From positions 6,820,001 through 6,884,000 of the forward strand of contig NZ_LT629793.1 in the NCBI RefSeq assembly GCF_900105735.1: DNA of 64,000 nucleotides. Reading direction: 5' to 3'. Of the stretch, positions 39,131 to 49,326 are shown one piece after another (positions within the stretch are counted from its first letter, which is position 1; each line of letters opens with the position of its first letter). Below the pieces are notes generated by a model. The model was not told the origin of the DNA and searched no databases. It worked only from the letters and a program-made list of their open reading frames with translations. Source of the DNA: Pseudomonas yamanorum. Lineage in GTDB: Bacteria; Pseudomonadota; Gammaproteobacteria; Pseudomonadales; Pseudomonadaceae. Position numbers and translations under genes: made by a program.

Positions 39131-40981
39131 ATGCCGCCAGCGATTGATCAGGAACTGGTGTTGTTGGGACAGAGCCTTACCTTCCAACGCAGCCCCTTTG
39201 GCGCGTTGTACGACAAGCTCGCAGCCGAGCACAACCTCAAGCTGGAAAAAACAGGGGGGGCAGGTGCGCGCGCCGACGAGTTTAAAGTACTCGAACAGTT
39301 GAGCGACGCGGGGCAATCCGTCTACCACGCGGCCTTTGCCCAAGCCAAACGCCTGGGCTGGCTGAATGAGTTGTGCATTCAATTAACAAGTGTTGGCGGG
39401 CTGAATGCGGCCAACGATGAGGCCCAACGCGTGTTGAGCCTTCACCTGCAGTCTTTGGTGCAGCCTCTAATCGGCTTTGCAGGCAACTATGCGATGACAC
39501 AAGGCGGCCTGACGGCTCTGCGCCGCGTGTGCCGCGTAGTGGTAGAACATGCAGGCGGCACCAGCTACGGCACTGGATTTCTGGTCGGACCTCAGGCCAT
39601 TCTCACGGCATGGCATGTCATCAGCCCGTTGCTGGATGCGGCCTACAACCCGTTGGAGGGCAGTGCCCGGCAGCTGAAGGTCCAGTTCGATCACGTCGGC
39701 GCCGCTTACGAGATATTGGAGGTCAAGGTTGCCGAGCAATGGCTGGTCGCGGGCAGCCGCTGCCACCCAACGGAGTTGTCGCCGCCTCTGCCGGACGATT
39801 TTCAAACCAACCCACCGGCAGGGTTCGATCAGTATCTAGATTACGCGGGAATACGGCTAAGCAAAATCGTGGGGCGGCTGCGTGGGTTTTACCAGCTCGA
39901 TCCAGAACATAAACCGCATATCAGCGACACCGGAACACAATTGACGCTGTATCAACACCCCGCCGGCAATAAAATGCATACCGCTGTCGGGCATGGGCTC
40001 AAGCTTTGGCCGCCTGACCACGAAACGCGCTTACACCATACGGTCAACGCATTACAGGGCTCATCGGGTGGGCTGCTCGTAGATGCCAGCTACAGGCCAG
40101 TGGCGCTGCACCAATGCGGAATGCAGGTGGGCGGGGTGTCAATCAATGGCGCAATCCCGACCGCGTGCATTGCTGCCAACAGTGGGTCGGTGCTTGGGGA
40201 TGTATTGGAGCTTGACCCCGTATGGCGCACATTGGACCACACGCCAATCCTTGGGCGCAGGGGGTTTCAAAGCGCAGTGCAGGACTGCATGCTTCGCGAT
40301 AAACAGATTATTGCCGTAGTACAAAAGCCCATGACGCCGAGCAGCAAAAGCACCACGCTGGAAATCTTGAATGCGATGCTCAGGGATCGCGCGCAATACT
40401 CCATCATCACGTTCACGTCCTCGGAAATAGGCAATGACCCCAGGGTGTTTGCTGAAGAGGTGTTCCGCCGTGCGGGGGCGGATGATCCTGCCGCACCAGC
40501 GCTTCCAGCCATAGGGGAGGGTGACACCGCACTGGATGCCTGGGTTCGCAGTATTCTTTTTCCAGCGTTTGCCAAAAGGCTGGCCACGGGCGCGGTTCCC
40601 CGCCAATTGTGGCTTGTCATCCAGGATCTGGATATCAATCCATTGGCACCTGGACCCATGCAACACTTCCTGGAACAGATTTATCGCGACATATCCGAGA
40701 TACCCATGCTGCGCATTGTATTGCTCGGATCGAAAATCGTCGTTCCCGGTGCCAAGCAGGCCCAACTCTGCATCGATACCATTACGCCTACTGGTCGGCT
40801 TGACGTGATTGAATACCTTGAGTTTTACAGCACCGAACACAAGCTTGATTTGAGGACGGAAGAAATTCTACGTCTGGCTACGGTCATTGAAGCAAGCAGT
40901 CCATTGGTTGAAGATCCCTCCGTCGACGCTGTAGCTTGGTTTATCCAAAATATTATCCACCCAGCGTTGAGGCCGTTATGA
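39131..40981 (+). CDS. Trypsin-like protease fused to an inactive STAND-like domain
   Basis: 616 aa from the ATG at 39131, two bases after the upstream stop. The ribosome site is weak, so translational coupling is likely. Residues 1-95 form a helical domain of the kind called effector-associated (inference). A trypsin-like protease follows with TAWHVISPLL (His about 162), an Asp-bearing strand near YLDYAGIRL, and LQGSSGGLLV (Ser about 312). The C-terminal 240 residues look like a P-loop NTPase with a Walker B-like strand LWLVIQDLD but no usable Walker A (VQKPMTPSSKSTTLE instead), as in inactive STAND (iSTAND) domains. The last codon overlaps the STAND gene start (ATGA). The middle position of the cassette suggests it connects sensor and protease effector. 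Confidence 0.85.
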   Translation: MPPAIDQELVLLGQSLTFQRSPFGALYDKLAAEHNLKLEKTGGAGARADEFKVLEQLSDAGQSVYHAAFAQAKRLGWLNELCIQLTSVGGLNAANDEAQRVLSLHLQSLVQPLIGFAGNYAMTQGGLTALRRVCRVVVEHAGGTSYGTGFLVGPQAILTAWHVISPLLDAAYNPLEGSARQLKVQFDHVGAAYEILEVKVAEQWLVAGSRCHPTELSPPLPDDFQTNPPAGFDQYLDYAGIRLSKIVGRLRGFYQLDPEHKPHISDTGTQLTLYQHPAGNKMHTAVGHGLKLWPPDHETRLHHTVNALQGSSGGLLVDASYRPVALHQCGMQVGGVSINGAIPTACIAANSGSVLGDVLELDPVWRTLDHTPILGRRGFQSAVQDCMLRDKQIIAVVQKPMTPSSKSTTLEILNAMLRDRAQYSIITFTSSEIGNDPRVFAEEVFRRAGADDPAAPALPAIGEGDTALDAWVRSILFPAFAKRLATGAVPRQLWLVIQDLDINPLAPGPMQHFLEQIYRDISEIPMLRIVLLGSKIVVPGAKQAQLCIDTITPTGRLDVIEYLEFYSTEHKLDLRTEEILRLATVIEASSPLVEDPSVDAVAWFIQNIIHPALRPL

Positions 40982-43900
40982 GCCCGCCAATCGAGAGCCA
41001 ACAACGTATCGCCGAGCGGCTGGCAGATGTGCGGGCGCTTGCTTCCTTGCTCGGCGACTTCGACCCCAAAGTATTGGTCGACCTGGACAAGGAGCCTGAG
41101 ATCGCCCGCGGCGTGCTGCGCGCATTGGCTCAAATATGCGACGAAGTGGTGACTGATCAAGGGATCCGCTGGCGAATGCTGCCCGACAGTCGGCGCAGTA
41201 CCTTGCGTGAAATGGCAAGAGATAAGGTGCTGGGCAAGTTCGCCCGCAAGTCAAAAGCCGCTCCCACAGACGTGCTGGGCCGATTTCTGATTCAGCTCAG
41301 CGCGAACAAACCGGTCCCTATCAAGCCGCTCTCCATCCCTGAGCTGAGTCAACTGTATACGGCTCAGCAATTTCTAGAGTTAATCCCCGCTCGCCAAGCT
41401 TCCCGCACTCAAGTCCTCAGTACATTGGCCTTGCGCGAATTTGAGTCTTCACTGCGCGTTGCTTTGCCTACGGATTTATACGGCCGCGAGATTGAGCTTG
41501 GTCAACTGCATCACTATGTGCTCCGTAAACGTGAAATCAGTGATTTCAACCAAGACAAGCCGGTCTATCTGACTGGGCTAGGTGGCGCAGGTAAATCCGC
41601 CCTGCTGGCGGCATTTGCGCGTGACTTACTACGCGAAAAGGTACCGGTAATCTGGTTCGACTTCGACCGGGCAGCCTTTGAACAAGCTGACAACGACCGC
41701 ATGACACTGGAATTCAGCCGCCAGCTTGGATTTTTCTGGCCGCAGTTGAGCGAAGCTCTCGCCAGGTTCCGTGAGCAAGCTCAGGAGGTAATGGGTGGGC
41801 AGTATTCGGATGACTACGCGAGTAATGCGTATTCCACGAGCAGCATATGGTCCATCTGGCGCCAGGAAATGGCATCCTACTTGCCGATAAATAAGCCCAT
41901 AACGCTGGTTCTGGACACCTTCGAAGAAGTGCTATTACGCGGTGCAAACGCACACCGTAGCGTTCGCATCTGGCTCGACAGCGTCCAACAGGAAGGCCAA
42001 CTATTTGGGCTGCGGCCGATATTTAGCGGCCGGGTGCCGCCTAATGATTATCGTCGATGGAATATCGAGTCCATGGCCCTGGGAGACCTGAAGCCAGACC
42101 CAGCCTACGCCATGCTTAAGTGCCTGCTGCAAGATGCAAACATTGAGGTGGAGGAGGGGTTGTGCCGCCGAATGCTTGGAGAATGGGGCGCCAGCCCACT
42201 GTTTATCCGTCTTTTGGCTCAGTACCTTAACGAAGAAGGCAGTGTGCAGGAAGCCATCGAGCTGCTGGATAACCAGACGCTCAAAGGCGTGCCGCATACA
42301 CTGATCCGTGGTTTCACATACCGACGAATCCTGGACCGCTTGCGTACCGACGACGCGGACTTGCGTGACCTTGCGTACATGGGGCTTATTCTGCGTCGGG
42401 TCAATGCCGAGCTGATCAGTAAAGTCTTGGCAAAGCCTTGCAAAATTCCTGTACTGGAGGGAACGCGAGCAGATGATTTATTCACCACGCTGGCTCGCCA
42501 AGTATGGCTGGTGGAGGAAACAGAGTACGACGGCGTAGTGCGTCATCGTAGCGATTTGCGACAGGTGATGCTGGGGCTCATGCTACCGGAAGACCTCGCC
42601 ATCGCGCATGAGGTTCACTGTGAAGCGCTGAAATATTACGAAGAGGGGCATGACCCTAACCTTAGTCGCGAAGAGCAAGCGCTTGAGGCGGATTATCACC
42701 GGCTGTTCATCCCTGCGGTGGATCTTGGCTCATTGCGTACTAGCGCCTCACAGTTAGTCGCATCACTGGGTGAAGAGCTGGAAACTGTGCCACTTGAACG
42801 GAGAGCGTGGCTCAAAAGACAGATGAGGTACGAACTCGATGAACACGAGTTCAACACTCTTTCTAATGACGCTCGCCTCGAGTATCAAAGCGAGCAGCTT
42901 ACCCAGACGCTCAAAAGTACAGGTACTGCTGCGGTACCTTCGCACTACGATGACATAGTCCGCTCGCCCGATCTGCCATCCCTGCGCGGTGATTTGCCGA
43001 GTTTTATTGCGGCTAGTTTTAGCAAAGCGGACTTGGATGTCATCAACGGCCTGAGTCATGAGGTGCTAGATAATTTTTTCCAGATGATCGCTGGCGGGAG
43101 GCAATCCAAGGCGTACGCCGTAGACTTTTGTGAAACGCCGGTTTGGCGAGCCGCGCTGGCGGCGCTGTGCGCCGGCGAACAGGATAAGTTCTGTGACGTA
43201 CTCAAAAGTCATCTATTCAAGGCACGTTTCATTGAGTGGCAACGCCCGGTTCGAACGGACCGTAGCGACGGATTGGATATAGCCACGGCATTGCGCATGT
43301 TGATGGGCCTGTGCGGGGTAAACTATTTGCCTAAGGATTACTCCGGCACTAAACGCCCGCGTCAGCGCACTCACAGCAACGATGAACTTAAAGCCCTGCT
43401 CATTTCATCACAGACACTTGGGGGTTTCCCTATTGGTTTCCCGGCGCCCATCGCCACCGGGCTCTTGTGCGACCTGACCCCGAATTTCATCAGTGCCCTG
43501 GATGGTGAGTTGTCGGAGTTCAAGGTGCATGACCCCAACCTGAAGAGTTTGGTAAACGCAATTCAGCGCGGGGAGGGCTTTAAATTGGCGGACTTTCAGC
43601 GTAAGGCTTCATCAGTCGGATACGTAGAGTTGCACCGTCGCTCGATGAAGCTCCCGGGGTTCAGGCAGGTATTTCGACCCCTTTACCCCGAACTCTATCC
43701 TTACATTCAGGGGGTGCTACGTGACGACAACGCAGCACTGCTGGAGTTTACGTACAAAGCAAGCCTGGCACCGATATGGCCAGCCGAGCTGAAAAATGAA
43801 CCGTTCGAAAAAGCACTTAAACGCGACCCGGAACGCTGGACAGCCACTCTGATTCACTTCTCCGATCGCAGTGGGCTGTTCTATGACTTGCTGTACTTCA

Positions 43901-44025
43901 TGGCAAAGGTGGCGCCAAGCAATTCCGTTCGTGAGGCGCTGAAATTATTTGAGGCTTACGATAAAGCGGTAATGGGCCTTGAGTCTTTCGAGGCGAATCG
44001 TCATGGAGCGTGGCTCAGAATTTAG
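40978..44025 (+). CDS. STAND/AAA signalling NTPase of the protease cassette
   Basis: 1,015 aa from the ATG at 40978, which overlaps the preceding stop by 4 nt; an upstream in-frame start at 40936 lies inside that gene and is less likely. An N-terminal helical region (1-180) is followed by a Walker A box GLGGAGKSALLAAFA near residue 204 and a Walker B box ITLVLDTFEEVL near 310. Helical winged-helix-like segments (HRSDLRQVMLGLML) and a long helix-rich C-terminus to residue 1,015 follow, as in STAND ATPases that sense a ligand and switch an effector. It is the likely sensor/activator of the two proteases upstream. No nuclease or transmembrane part was seen. Confidence 0.85.
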   Translation: MSPPIESQQRIAERLADVRALASLLGDFDPKVLVDLDKEPEIARGVLRALAQICDEVVTDQGIRWRMLPDSRRSTLREMARDKVLGKFARKSKAAPTDVLGRFLIQLSANKPVPIKPLSIPELSQLYTAQQFLELIPARQASRTQVLSTLALREFESSLRVALPTDLYGREIELGQLHHYVLRKREISDFNQDKPVYLTGLGGAGKSALLAAFARDLLREKVPVIWFDFDRAAFEQADNDRMTLEFSRQLGFFWPQLSEALARFREQAQEVMGGQYSDDYASNAYSTSSIWSIWRQEMASYLPINKPITLVLDTFEEVLLRGANAHRSVRIWLDSVQQEGQLFGLRPIFSGRVPPNDYRRWNIESMALGDLKPDPAYAMLKCLLQDANIEVEEGLCRRMLGEWGASPLFIRLLAQYLNEEGSVQEAIELLDNQTLKGVPHTLIRGFTYRRILDRLRTDDADLRDLAYMGLILRRVNAELISKVLAKPCKIPVLEGTRADDLFTTLARQVWLVEETEYDGVVRHRSDLRQVMLGLMLPEDLAIAHEVHCEALKYYEEGHDPNLSREEQALEADYHRLFIPAVDLGSLRTSASQLVASLGEELETVPLERRAWLKRQMRYELDEHEFNTLSNDARLEYQSEQLTQTLKSTGTAAVPSHYDDIVRSPDLPSLRGDLPSFIAASFSKADLDVINGLSHEVLDNFFQMIAGGRQSKAYAVDFCETPVWRAALAALCAGEQDKFCDVLKSHLFKARFIEWQRPVRTDRSDGLDIATALRMLMGLCGVNYLPKDYSGTKRPRQRTHSNDELKALLISSQTLGGFPIGFPAPIATGLLCDLTPNFISALDGELSEFKVHDPNLKSLVNAIQRGEGFKLADFQRKASSVGYVELHRRSMKLPGFRQVFRPLYPELYPYIQGVLRDDNAALLEFTYKASLAPIWPAELKNEPFEKALKRDPERWTATLIHFSDRSGLFYDLLYFMAKVAPSNSVREALKLFEAYDKAVMGLESFEANRHGAWLRI

Positions 44026-44159
44026 GTGGCCTGCACTGCCAGGATGTGTATTTTTTGAAGATGACCAAGTCAGCGACTTCTTCACCATCGGTGAACATCG
44101 GCGGTTTCAAGAGGGGATGGACATGTCCAGCGTCCGCAGGAAGTCGAAGAGCGGCATGC
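44026..44159. other. Short non-coding stretch 3' of the cassette
   Basis: No gene recognised on either strand. It separates the STAND gene from the convergent decayed gene at 44160-44767. Confidence 0.35.
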
Positions 44160-44767
44160 TCAACGGGGCGTGTAGTAGATGGCGTCCAGAAGCGCTGCAT
44201 GTCCCAACCAGATTTCAGCGTCAGCCGCATTGCTCGGCTGCGGATGTCTCCACCACAGATCGCCGTGCATCGGCTCAATGATGCGCTGCCAGTAGTCCTC
44301 CAGGTTCGTTGTACTCGGGCTGACACCGAAGTTTTCTCACAAGTCCTTTCGGTTGGCCGAATCGATGCAGACGAATGCGTCAGGCCGCTTCATCGCCAAG
44401 AGCCTGGTCGCGGTCGGTAGTCCGCCGACTCACCCGTCCTGATCGAAGGCTGCTCTGAACGCTTTGCAGTAGCGGTCGTAGTCGTCCTGCGTGACCGCGC
44501 CGATCAACGAGATGAAATCGAGGGCGTGGGAGAGACCTGTGGGCGCTTAGATGACCAGGTTCGAGAACGTCCCACTTGCGCCCATGCTCCCGAAAAGCCC
44601 GTAGTCCAAGCCAGGCTGTTGAGACTTCTCGCGCCCGAGAGTGCCAGCGACCAGCTTGCGGTCGTCCTCGTTCCACTTCGCGTAGGGTATGCCAGTCGCG
44701 AAAAGGGCGCGAGCTGTTGGCGCTGATAGGATTTTGACCCAGACTGCCGATTTTGACCGACCCACAT
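44160..44767 (-). pseudogene. Decayed gene fragment, family unknown
   Basis: Three minus-strand pieces read like one disrupted protein. VWVKILSAPTARALFATGIP...GASGTFSNLVI (stop at about 44549) comes first. After a frame change comes HALDFISLIGAVTQDDYDRY...AAFDQDG. Then [16 protein letters not shown], a stop, and ENFGVSPSTTNLEDYWQRI...LLDAIYYTPR ends at 44160. The pieces have natural residue composition, including conserved-looking W, D and Y patches, unlike shadow frames. The multiple stops and shifts show decay. Its first part starts beside two GGTCAAAATC repeats. I do not recognise the family; a restriction- or defence-type gene is possible from context only. Confidence 0.5.
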
Positions 44768-45309
44768 GCTGCCTCCGAAATCACCCGCAAGGTCATCATT
44801 TTTTAATACTCGGGTGGGTCAATAATTCCTGTAGCCTGGTTCACAATCCCATCAGCGCCGACAGCATGGCTGTTGGCACTAATGCGGAATTGCCCTAGCT
44901 GCTGGGGCAAGAGTGCTCTGACATAGATAGGTAGATATCAGCACAGACGGTCCTAGCCTTGAAGGCTGCTGGGGTCAGCGTTTTTTCGGCAGATGGGTCA
45001 TTTCTTCATCAGCGCCCACAACTCGTGTAAAGGAGGGAGCCAAGGGCAGCTTCCAGTCTCCAGAACTCCGCAAGTCCTATGGCTACACCGACGCACACCG
45101 TCGCCATTTGCCAGAGCAGCGTCATCCCTGCAACCGATCCTACTGATCTGAGTCTGTGCTGGTCATTTCAACGCGTGGAAGATCAATGAGTGAAGGCGCG
45201 GAGGCGATATGCAAAACTGTGCGATAAACCGTAGCGGGTGAAGCGGAGTAAAGCTTCCCTGCGATAGAGCGAAAAAACACGCAGCGTACTGGTAGATTTG
45301 GAAACAGAG
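44768..45309. other. Gene-poor stretch with repeated GGTCAAAATC motifs at its left end
   Basis: Two GGTCAAAATC copies (about 44735-44765) and two GGGTCAATA-like stretches recall the short repeats at ends of IS21-type elements, but no transposase or matching far end is present. The rest holds no gene. Confidence 0.35.
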
Positions 45310-48300
45310 ATGAGATCGTACGAATTAATTAAAGATCTGGAACGGAAGCTGTCCCTTTATGAGCACGATCACCCACCCAGTCGACAAGTTTTCAACGTAA
45401 AGCATCAACGTGTTGCCGAACTGATTGCTGAGTCCGAGATTTACCCACCCTTATTGAATCGCGGAGCGGTAAAAGAATTGCTGGAGGGCCGGCAAGGCTG
45501 GCCTACCGAAGACGGGGGCGAGTTATTCCTAGCCTACACCATTGATATTGAGGCGCTGGAGGCAGTTAGAGCAATCAGCTTTCCGAATGGTTATCTCAAG
45601 GTTTTGGCCTCAATGGAGGTAGCAGTAGACATGTCAGCGAAATTGATAGCCCAACTCAATGCGCTTCAGTTTTTGCGTGATGTACAGGCCGGATCGGACG
45701 GATTGCTGGCTCCCAAATTACAAATCGCCTGCAGAGCGCTGAGCGCTCATGACCTGGTGGTGCTGGAACCGTATCTGAAGCGTCGGGGTGATTACGCTTT
45801 ACTCTCAATAGATACGCGCGAAGTGGAGAGTGTCGGGTCGCAAGTTTGGGAGCTGTTGAGATCATCAAATACCGTAGACGAAGCGTTCACGACCTATACC
45901 CTGAAAATGAGGTTGGTGACGGGGTGGAATTACATCTTTGACTTAGACTTTGATAGGCCTGAGATTGATCAGGAAGAATTCCTGAAAGCAGGTGTTGATT
46001 ATTTATTGAACGACCAATCTCTGAATGATGACTGGTCCATATGTGCCGTAGATGTGGTACTTGCCCAGCGCGGCGTGCGACAGCTTGCCAGCAGTGAAGG
46101 AGCAGGCCGACGCAAGCACCCCGATCAATTAGATCTGGGGTTGATCAAAGGCTTGTTGGATCCTGCAGGCGAAGATGACTCTTTATATGAAAAGGCTCAA
46201 TGGTGGGCCGATACCACGCGATGGGGAAACCATAGCGGTGGGGACATAAGTGGGAGCCTGGTTGCCACTATCATTCGAAGCGAGAATAATCTATACAATG
46301 AAGATAGCAGTTTTCCCTTGACCAAAAAGCTGTTGGAGTGTGCGCCGAATCTTCCAAGACTGATCGGGATGTTACTCGAGTCTGCAATAGATAAAAAATA
46401 TTTATGCATGTTGCTTTCGTTTTTCCCCACTAATCACATTGGCCTGATCGAGATTTATGGCGGAATACAGCGAATCCGTCAGCTGAATTCGTCAAAGGTT
46501 GCCTATGACAAGATCTGGAAAAATCTTCTGTGGACTCAAGCGTTAGAGATATACGTTGACTCCTATTCCGAGTATTTGGATGCAGCGCAAGTGATAAGCG
46601 GGCTGGAAAATTTAGCTGAAGCTATTGCTTGGTTTGTAGAAGGTGAGTTGGGTGGTTCTTTGCATGGGAAATCCATTGACGATACCTGTTTACCCTCCTT
46701 TAATAAAGCGATCATGTCCATTCATTATGTGGATTGCTCCGGTTCGCAGGTTCAACTGTTTTCACATAACGTTGAGCCGTTCATGGGAATTCTCAAGTCT
46801 CGTTTGGAGAAAAGAAATAAGACGCCTGGCCAAATCCCGCTAGGAGAGTGGATTGCCCTTTTTTGGATGCTGAAAGAAATACCAGGCATGCAGGGTAATA
46901 AAGCATCCGCGCTTCGATCTGTTTCTACGCAGTTGGCAAAAAGTTACTTGACGGTGCTGAATACATTGATCAAGAAAAAATGCAGCGAGCGCGAGGCTCC
47001 TGTTGCTTTCGATGAACTTGATTGGGCGTGTTTATATCGCTATTTGCCAAAAGGTCAACAGGCGAAGTTGATTTATGTGTTCGAAGACCTGTGTATAGAT
47101 GACGTGAGCGATGACCCAAATAAGCTGAGGAGTTTTATCGCGGGCGTTAGAATGCACTTGAGGTTGCTGCTGGCTCTACATGCTGCCGAAACGGAGTTGG
47201 AGCGCGTAGCCGATGGGGAAGGTGAAATAGTTTCAATAGTTGAAAAATTTGGCTTTAGTGATGGCCGTTACTCGGGTGCGCTGGATTACTTCATAGACAA
47301 TTCTGAGCACAGTCCGATTAGAGTGTGGCAACAGATCTGCGCGGCAGCCAATCTATTTAAAGACAGCATGTTTGAGCGCTTAGTGAGGCTCGTTTCGAGC
47401 GAGCACGTCCCACTGACGGCGATATTTACATTGCTTGAAAGAACCGAGGCGCCGAGGCGTAAAGCGCTGATCGAAGCGGAGATATCCAATAGAGCGGCTG
47501 TGTCCGAAAAAGTTCATTGGATGCCACAACTTTACGAGTTGATTACCATGGCAGCCAATAATGGTCAGCACGAAATGGCGAGCTATTATATTGAGTATGC
47601 GAGGAAGAGTAGCCATAAATCGCATGACGCACGGTTAAACAATTTGTCCGCGCAAATTCAACTCAAACAGGTCTTTGACGACGCTAGTCTCTCTGCTGCC
47701 GAGCGATTCGAAAAATTGAAGGGGTTGAAATGTAGCGATGATATGCACGCGTCAGGAGTCGAGCGTTATTGCGAATATCTCCTCGCGACCGCTGAGATAG
47801 AAGTTGATGCGTCAAGTGCGCTTCGGCGTTTTGAACGCATGTCACTCCGGCCACGAGCAATCAGGGAGATGAGCGGGCTTATCAGGGCGGCGCTCGAAAA
47901 ATCAAAAACCGACGGTAATATCGAGGGACGCTTGTACTGTAAGCGATGGGTGAGTGCCTATGAAAACCTAAAGTTATCCTCGCTGGAGAATATGGATCTC
48001 TATTATATTCTGAAACTAAGTCTTAAAATATTTAACCTGGAGGTATTTGAGAGATTCTGGAGTTTGGCCTCTATTCAACAGCAGGACAACGTTGAAATCT
48101 CATTGTTAAGGTGTGAATATCTCAAATATGTCGGGCGCACAGGTGAAGCGCTTGACCGCATGAAACGTATGCGACGGCTTCATAAGGATCTACCGGAAGA
48201 AATAGAAAAAAGGGCTTCGAGTTTCGAGGGGGAGTTGTCTGAGGCAAGCACGATTTCTCTCGGAGCCAATGGCCTTTTTTCATCGGGGGAAGATTCGCTA

Positions 48301-48975
48301 AATGCATGGCATAGTATTTGTAATATGCAAGCCGTTGATCAGGTGAGAATTTTCAGTAACAATGCCAATACTCTAGACGAATATGTGCTTGATGTGGTTG
48401 ATCAAATTGGATTGGAGTTGCTGTTGCGGCGCATGCATTTGAGGCGTTCATATAAAGTGACAACTTCCAAGGTGAGTTCTCTAGTAAAAGAGAACTCAAT
48501 CAATGACTGGCTCGTCTCATTGATGCGTCATCGCATGAATTTTGCTGGCTGGACGGTTCGCGACCAGTCGCGTAGCGGCAGTTCTGCGTCAGGTGATGAG
48601 GTCGGAGAAGTAGATGCTTGGATAATGGACAAGGGCGACAGATATATAGCTCTTATAGAGGCTTTTAGGCTGAAAGCGGTTGAGCGAAACATTATCCGCG
48701 AGCATATGAACAAGATTCACCGCTATAACTCGGTTGGTTGCAGCATGGTACTTATCATTGTCTATGCTACCGCTGCTAATTTTGCGAACTTGTCCGATAG
48801 ATATTGCAAGTTTGTTCAGAGTCTTTCTTATGATGGATTTGAACGTGTGGCTCATTCGTCGCTTGCGAGGATCTTGACCCGAAGTAGTCCTCACATTCGT
48901 TACTACAAAGAGGTGCGGCTACTGAATCAGGTTCCGGTCACGTTTTATCACCAACTCTTGAATCTGCAATCCTGA
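45310..48975 (+). CDS. 1,221-aa helical-repeat protein with PD-(D/E)xK-like C-terminus
   Basis: 1,221 aa from the ATG at 45310; the frame also opens with a TTG at 45298. The chain is mostly alpha-helical without recognisable repeats (solenoid-like, residues 1-1,000). Near the C-terminus, GWTVRDQSRSG...GEVDAWIMDKGDRYIALIEAFRLK (about residues 1,080-1,125) has the spacing of a PD-(D/E)xK nuclease core: D in GEVDAW, then E and K in IEAFRLK. AT content is clearly higher than in the core genes to the right, a sign of transfer. It sits alone between the decayed gene and the att-like repeat. A large sensor with an attached nuclease would fit an abortive-infection protein; this is inference. Confidence 0.75.
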   Translation: MRSYELIKDLERKLSLYEHDHPPSRQVFNVKHQRVAELIAESEIYPPLLNRGAVKELLEGRQGWPTEDGGELFLAYTIDIEALEAVRAISFPNGYLKVLASMEVAVDMSAKLIAQLNALQFLRDVQAGSDGLLAPKLQIACRALSAHDLVVLEPYLKRRGDYALLSIDTREVESVGSQVWELLRSSNTVDEAFTTYTLKMRLVTGWNYIFDLDFDRPEIDQEEFLKAGVDYLLNDQSLNDDWSICAVDVVLAQRGVRQLASSEGAGRRKHPDQLDLGLIKGLLDPAGEDDSLYEKAQWWADTTRWGNHSGGDISGSLVATIIRSENNLYNEDSSFPLTKKLLECAPNLPRLIGMLLESAIDKKYLCMLLSFFPTNHIGLIEIYGGIQRIRQLNSSKVAYDKIWKNLLWTQALEIYVDSYSEYLDAAQVISGLENLAEAIAWFVEGELGGSLHGKSIDDTCLPSFNKAIMSIHYVDCSGSQVQLFSHNVEPFMGILKSRLEKRNKTPGQIPLGEWIALFWMLKEIPGMQGNKASALRSVSTQLAKSYLTVLNTLIKKKCSEREAPVAFDELDWACLYRYLPKGQQAKLIYVFEDLCIDDVSDDPNKLRSFIAGVRMHLRLLLALHAAETELERVADGEGEIVSIVEKFGFSDGRYSGALDYFIDNSEHSPIRVWQQICAAANLFKDSMFERLVRLVSSEHVPLTAIFTLLERTEAPRRKALIEAEISNRAAVSEKVHWMPQLYELITMAANNGQHEMASYYIEYARKSSHKSHDARLNNLSAQIQLKQVFDDASLSAAERFEKLKGLKCSDDMHASGVERYCEYLLATAEIEVDASSALRRFERMSLRPRAIREMSGLIRAALEKSKTDGNIEGRLYCKRWVSAYENLKLSSLENMDLYYILKLSLKIFNLEVFERFWSLASIQQQDNVEISLLRCEYLKYVGRTGEALDRMKRMRRLHKDLPEEIEKRASSFEGELSEASTISLGANGLFSSGEDSLNAWHSICNMQAVDQVRIFSNNANTLDEYVLDVVDQIGLELLLRRMHLRRSYKVTTSKVSSLVKENSINDWLVSLMRHRMNFAGWTVRDQSRSGSSASGDEVGEVDAWIMDKGDRYIALIEAFRLKAVERNIIREHMNKIHRYNSVGCSMVLIIVYATAANFANLSDRYCKFVQSLSYDGFERVAHSSLARILTRSSPHIRYYKEVRLLNQVPVTFYHQLLNLQS

Positions 48976-49089
48976 CAATCTGCGATACTGAAATAACGGC
49001 ATCCCAAGGTTCCGGTGTCGCGGAATTGATCACCCACCTGATTAAATCATAGAGCCGGCAAACAATGCCTGCTCCATGCTTTTCAGCTT

Positions 49090-49326
49090 GTGCAAGACAC
49101 GCACGAACGCTTCTTCGATGTCACGTTCACGCAAATAGAGCTTGAAAACGATCTAGGCCAAGAGCTCTTTGCAAACCGTGAAAGGCTACTTGAGGCTGGC
49201 TTGGAGGTCGATGTACGAAGGATTGCAGTGCCACGTCTGCTAGAGGTCTGGTCAAGCCTTCTGCATCCTAGGAGTGAGCTGCCGACTTTTTGGCAGCGTC
49301 TTGAAAAGCGACGACGTGAGGTCTGA
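49090..49326 (+). CDS. Short hypothetical ORF or gene tail
   Basis: 78 aa from a GTG at 49090, with no ribosome site. The frame is open for another 16 codons upstream without a start. The sequence (MQDTHERFFDVTFTQIELENDL...) has a natural composition with helix-like ELFANRERLLEAGLEVD and RLLEVWSSLL, so it may be the tail of a truncated gene. No family recognised. Confidence 0.35.
   Translation: MQDTHERFFDVTFTQIELENDLGQELFANRERLLEAGLEVDVRRIAVPRLLEVWSSLLHPRSELPTFWQRLEKRRREV

Noticed and set aside
44735..44830. Repeated GGTCAAAATC as an IS21-type end
   Set aside because: Only one side is visible and no transposase or target duplication was found.
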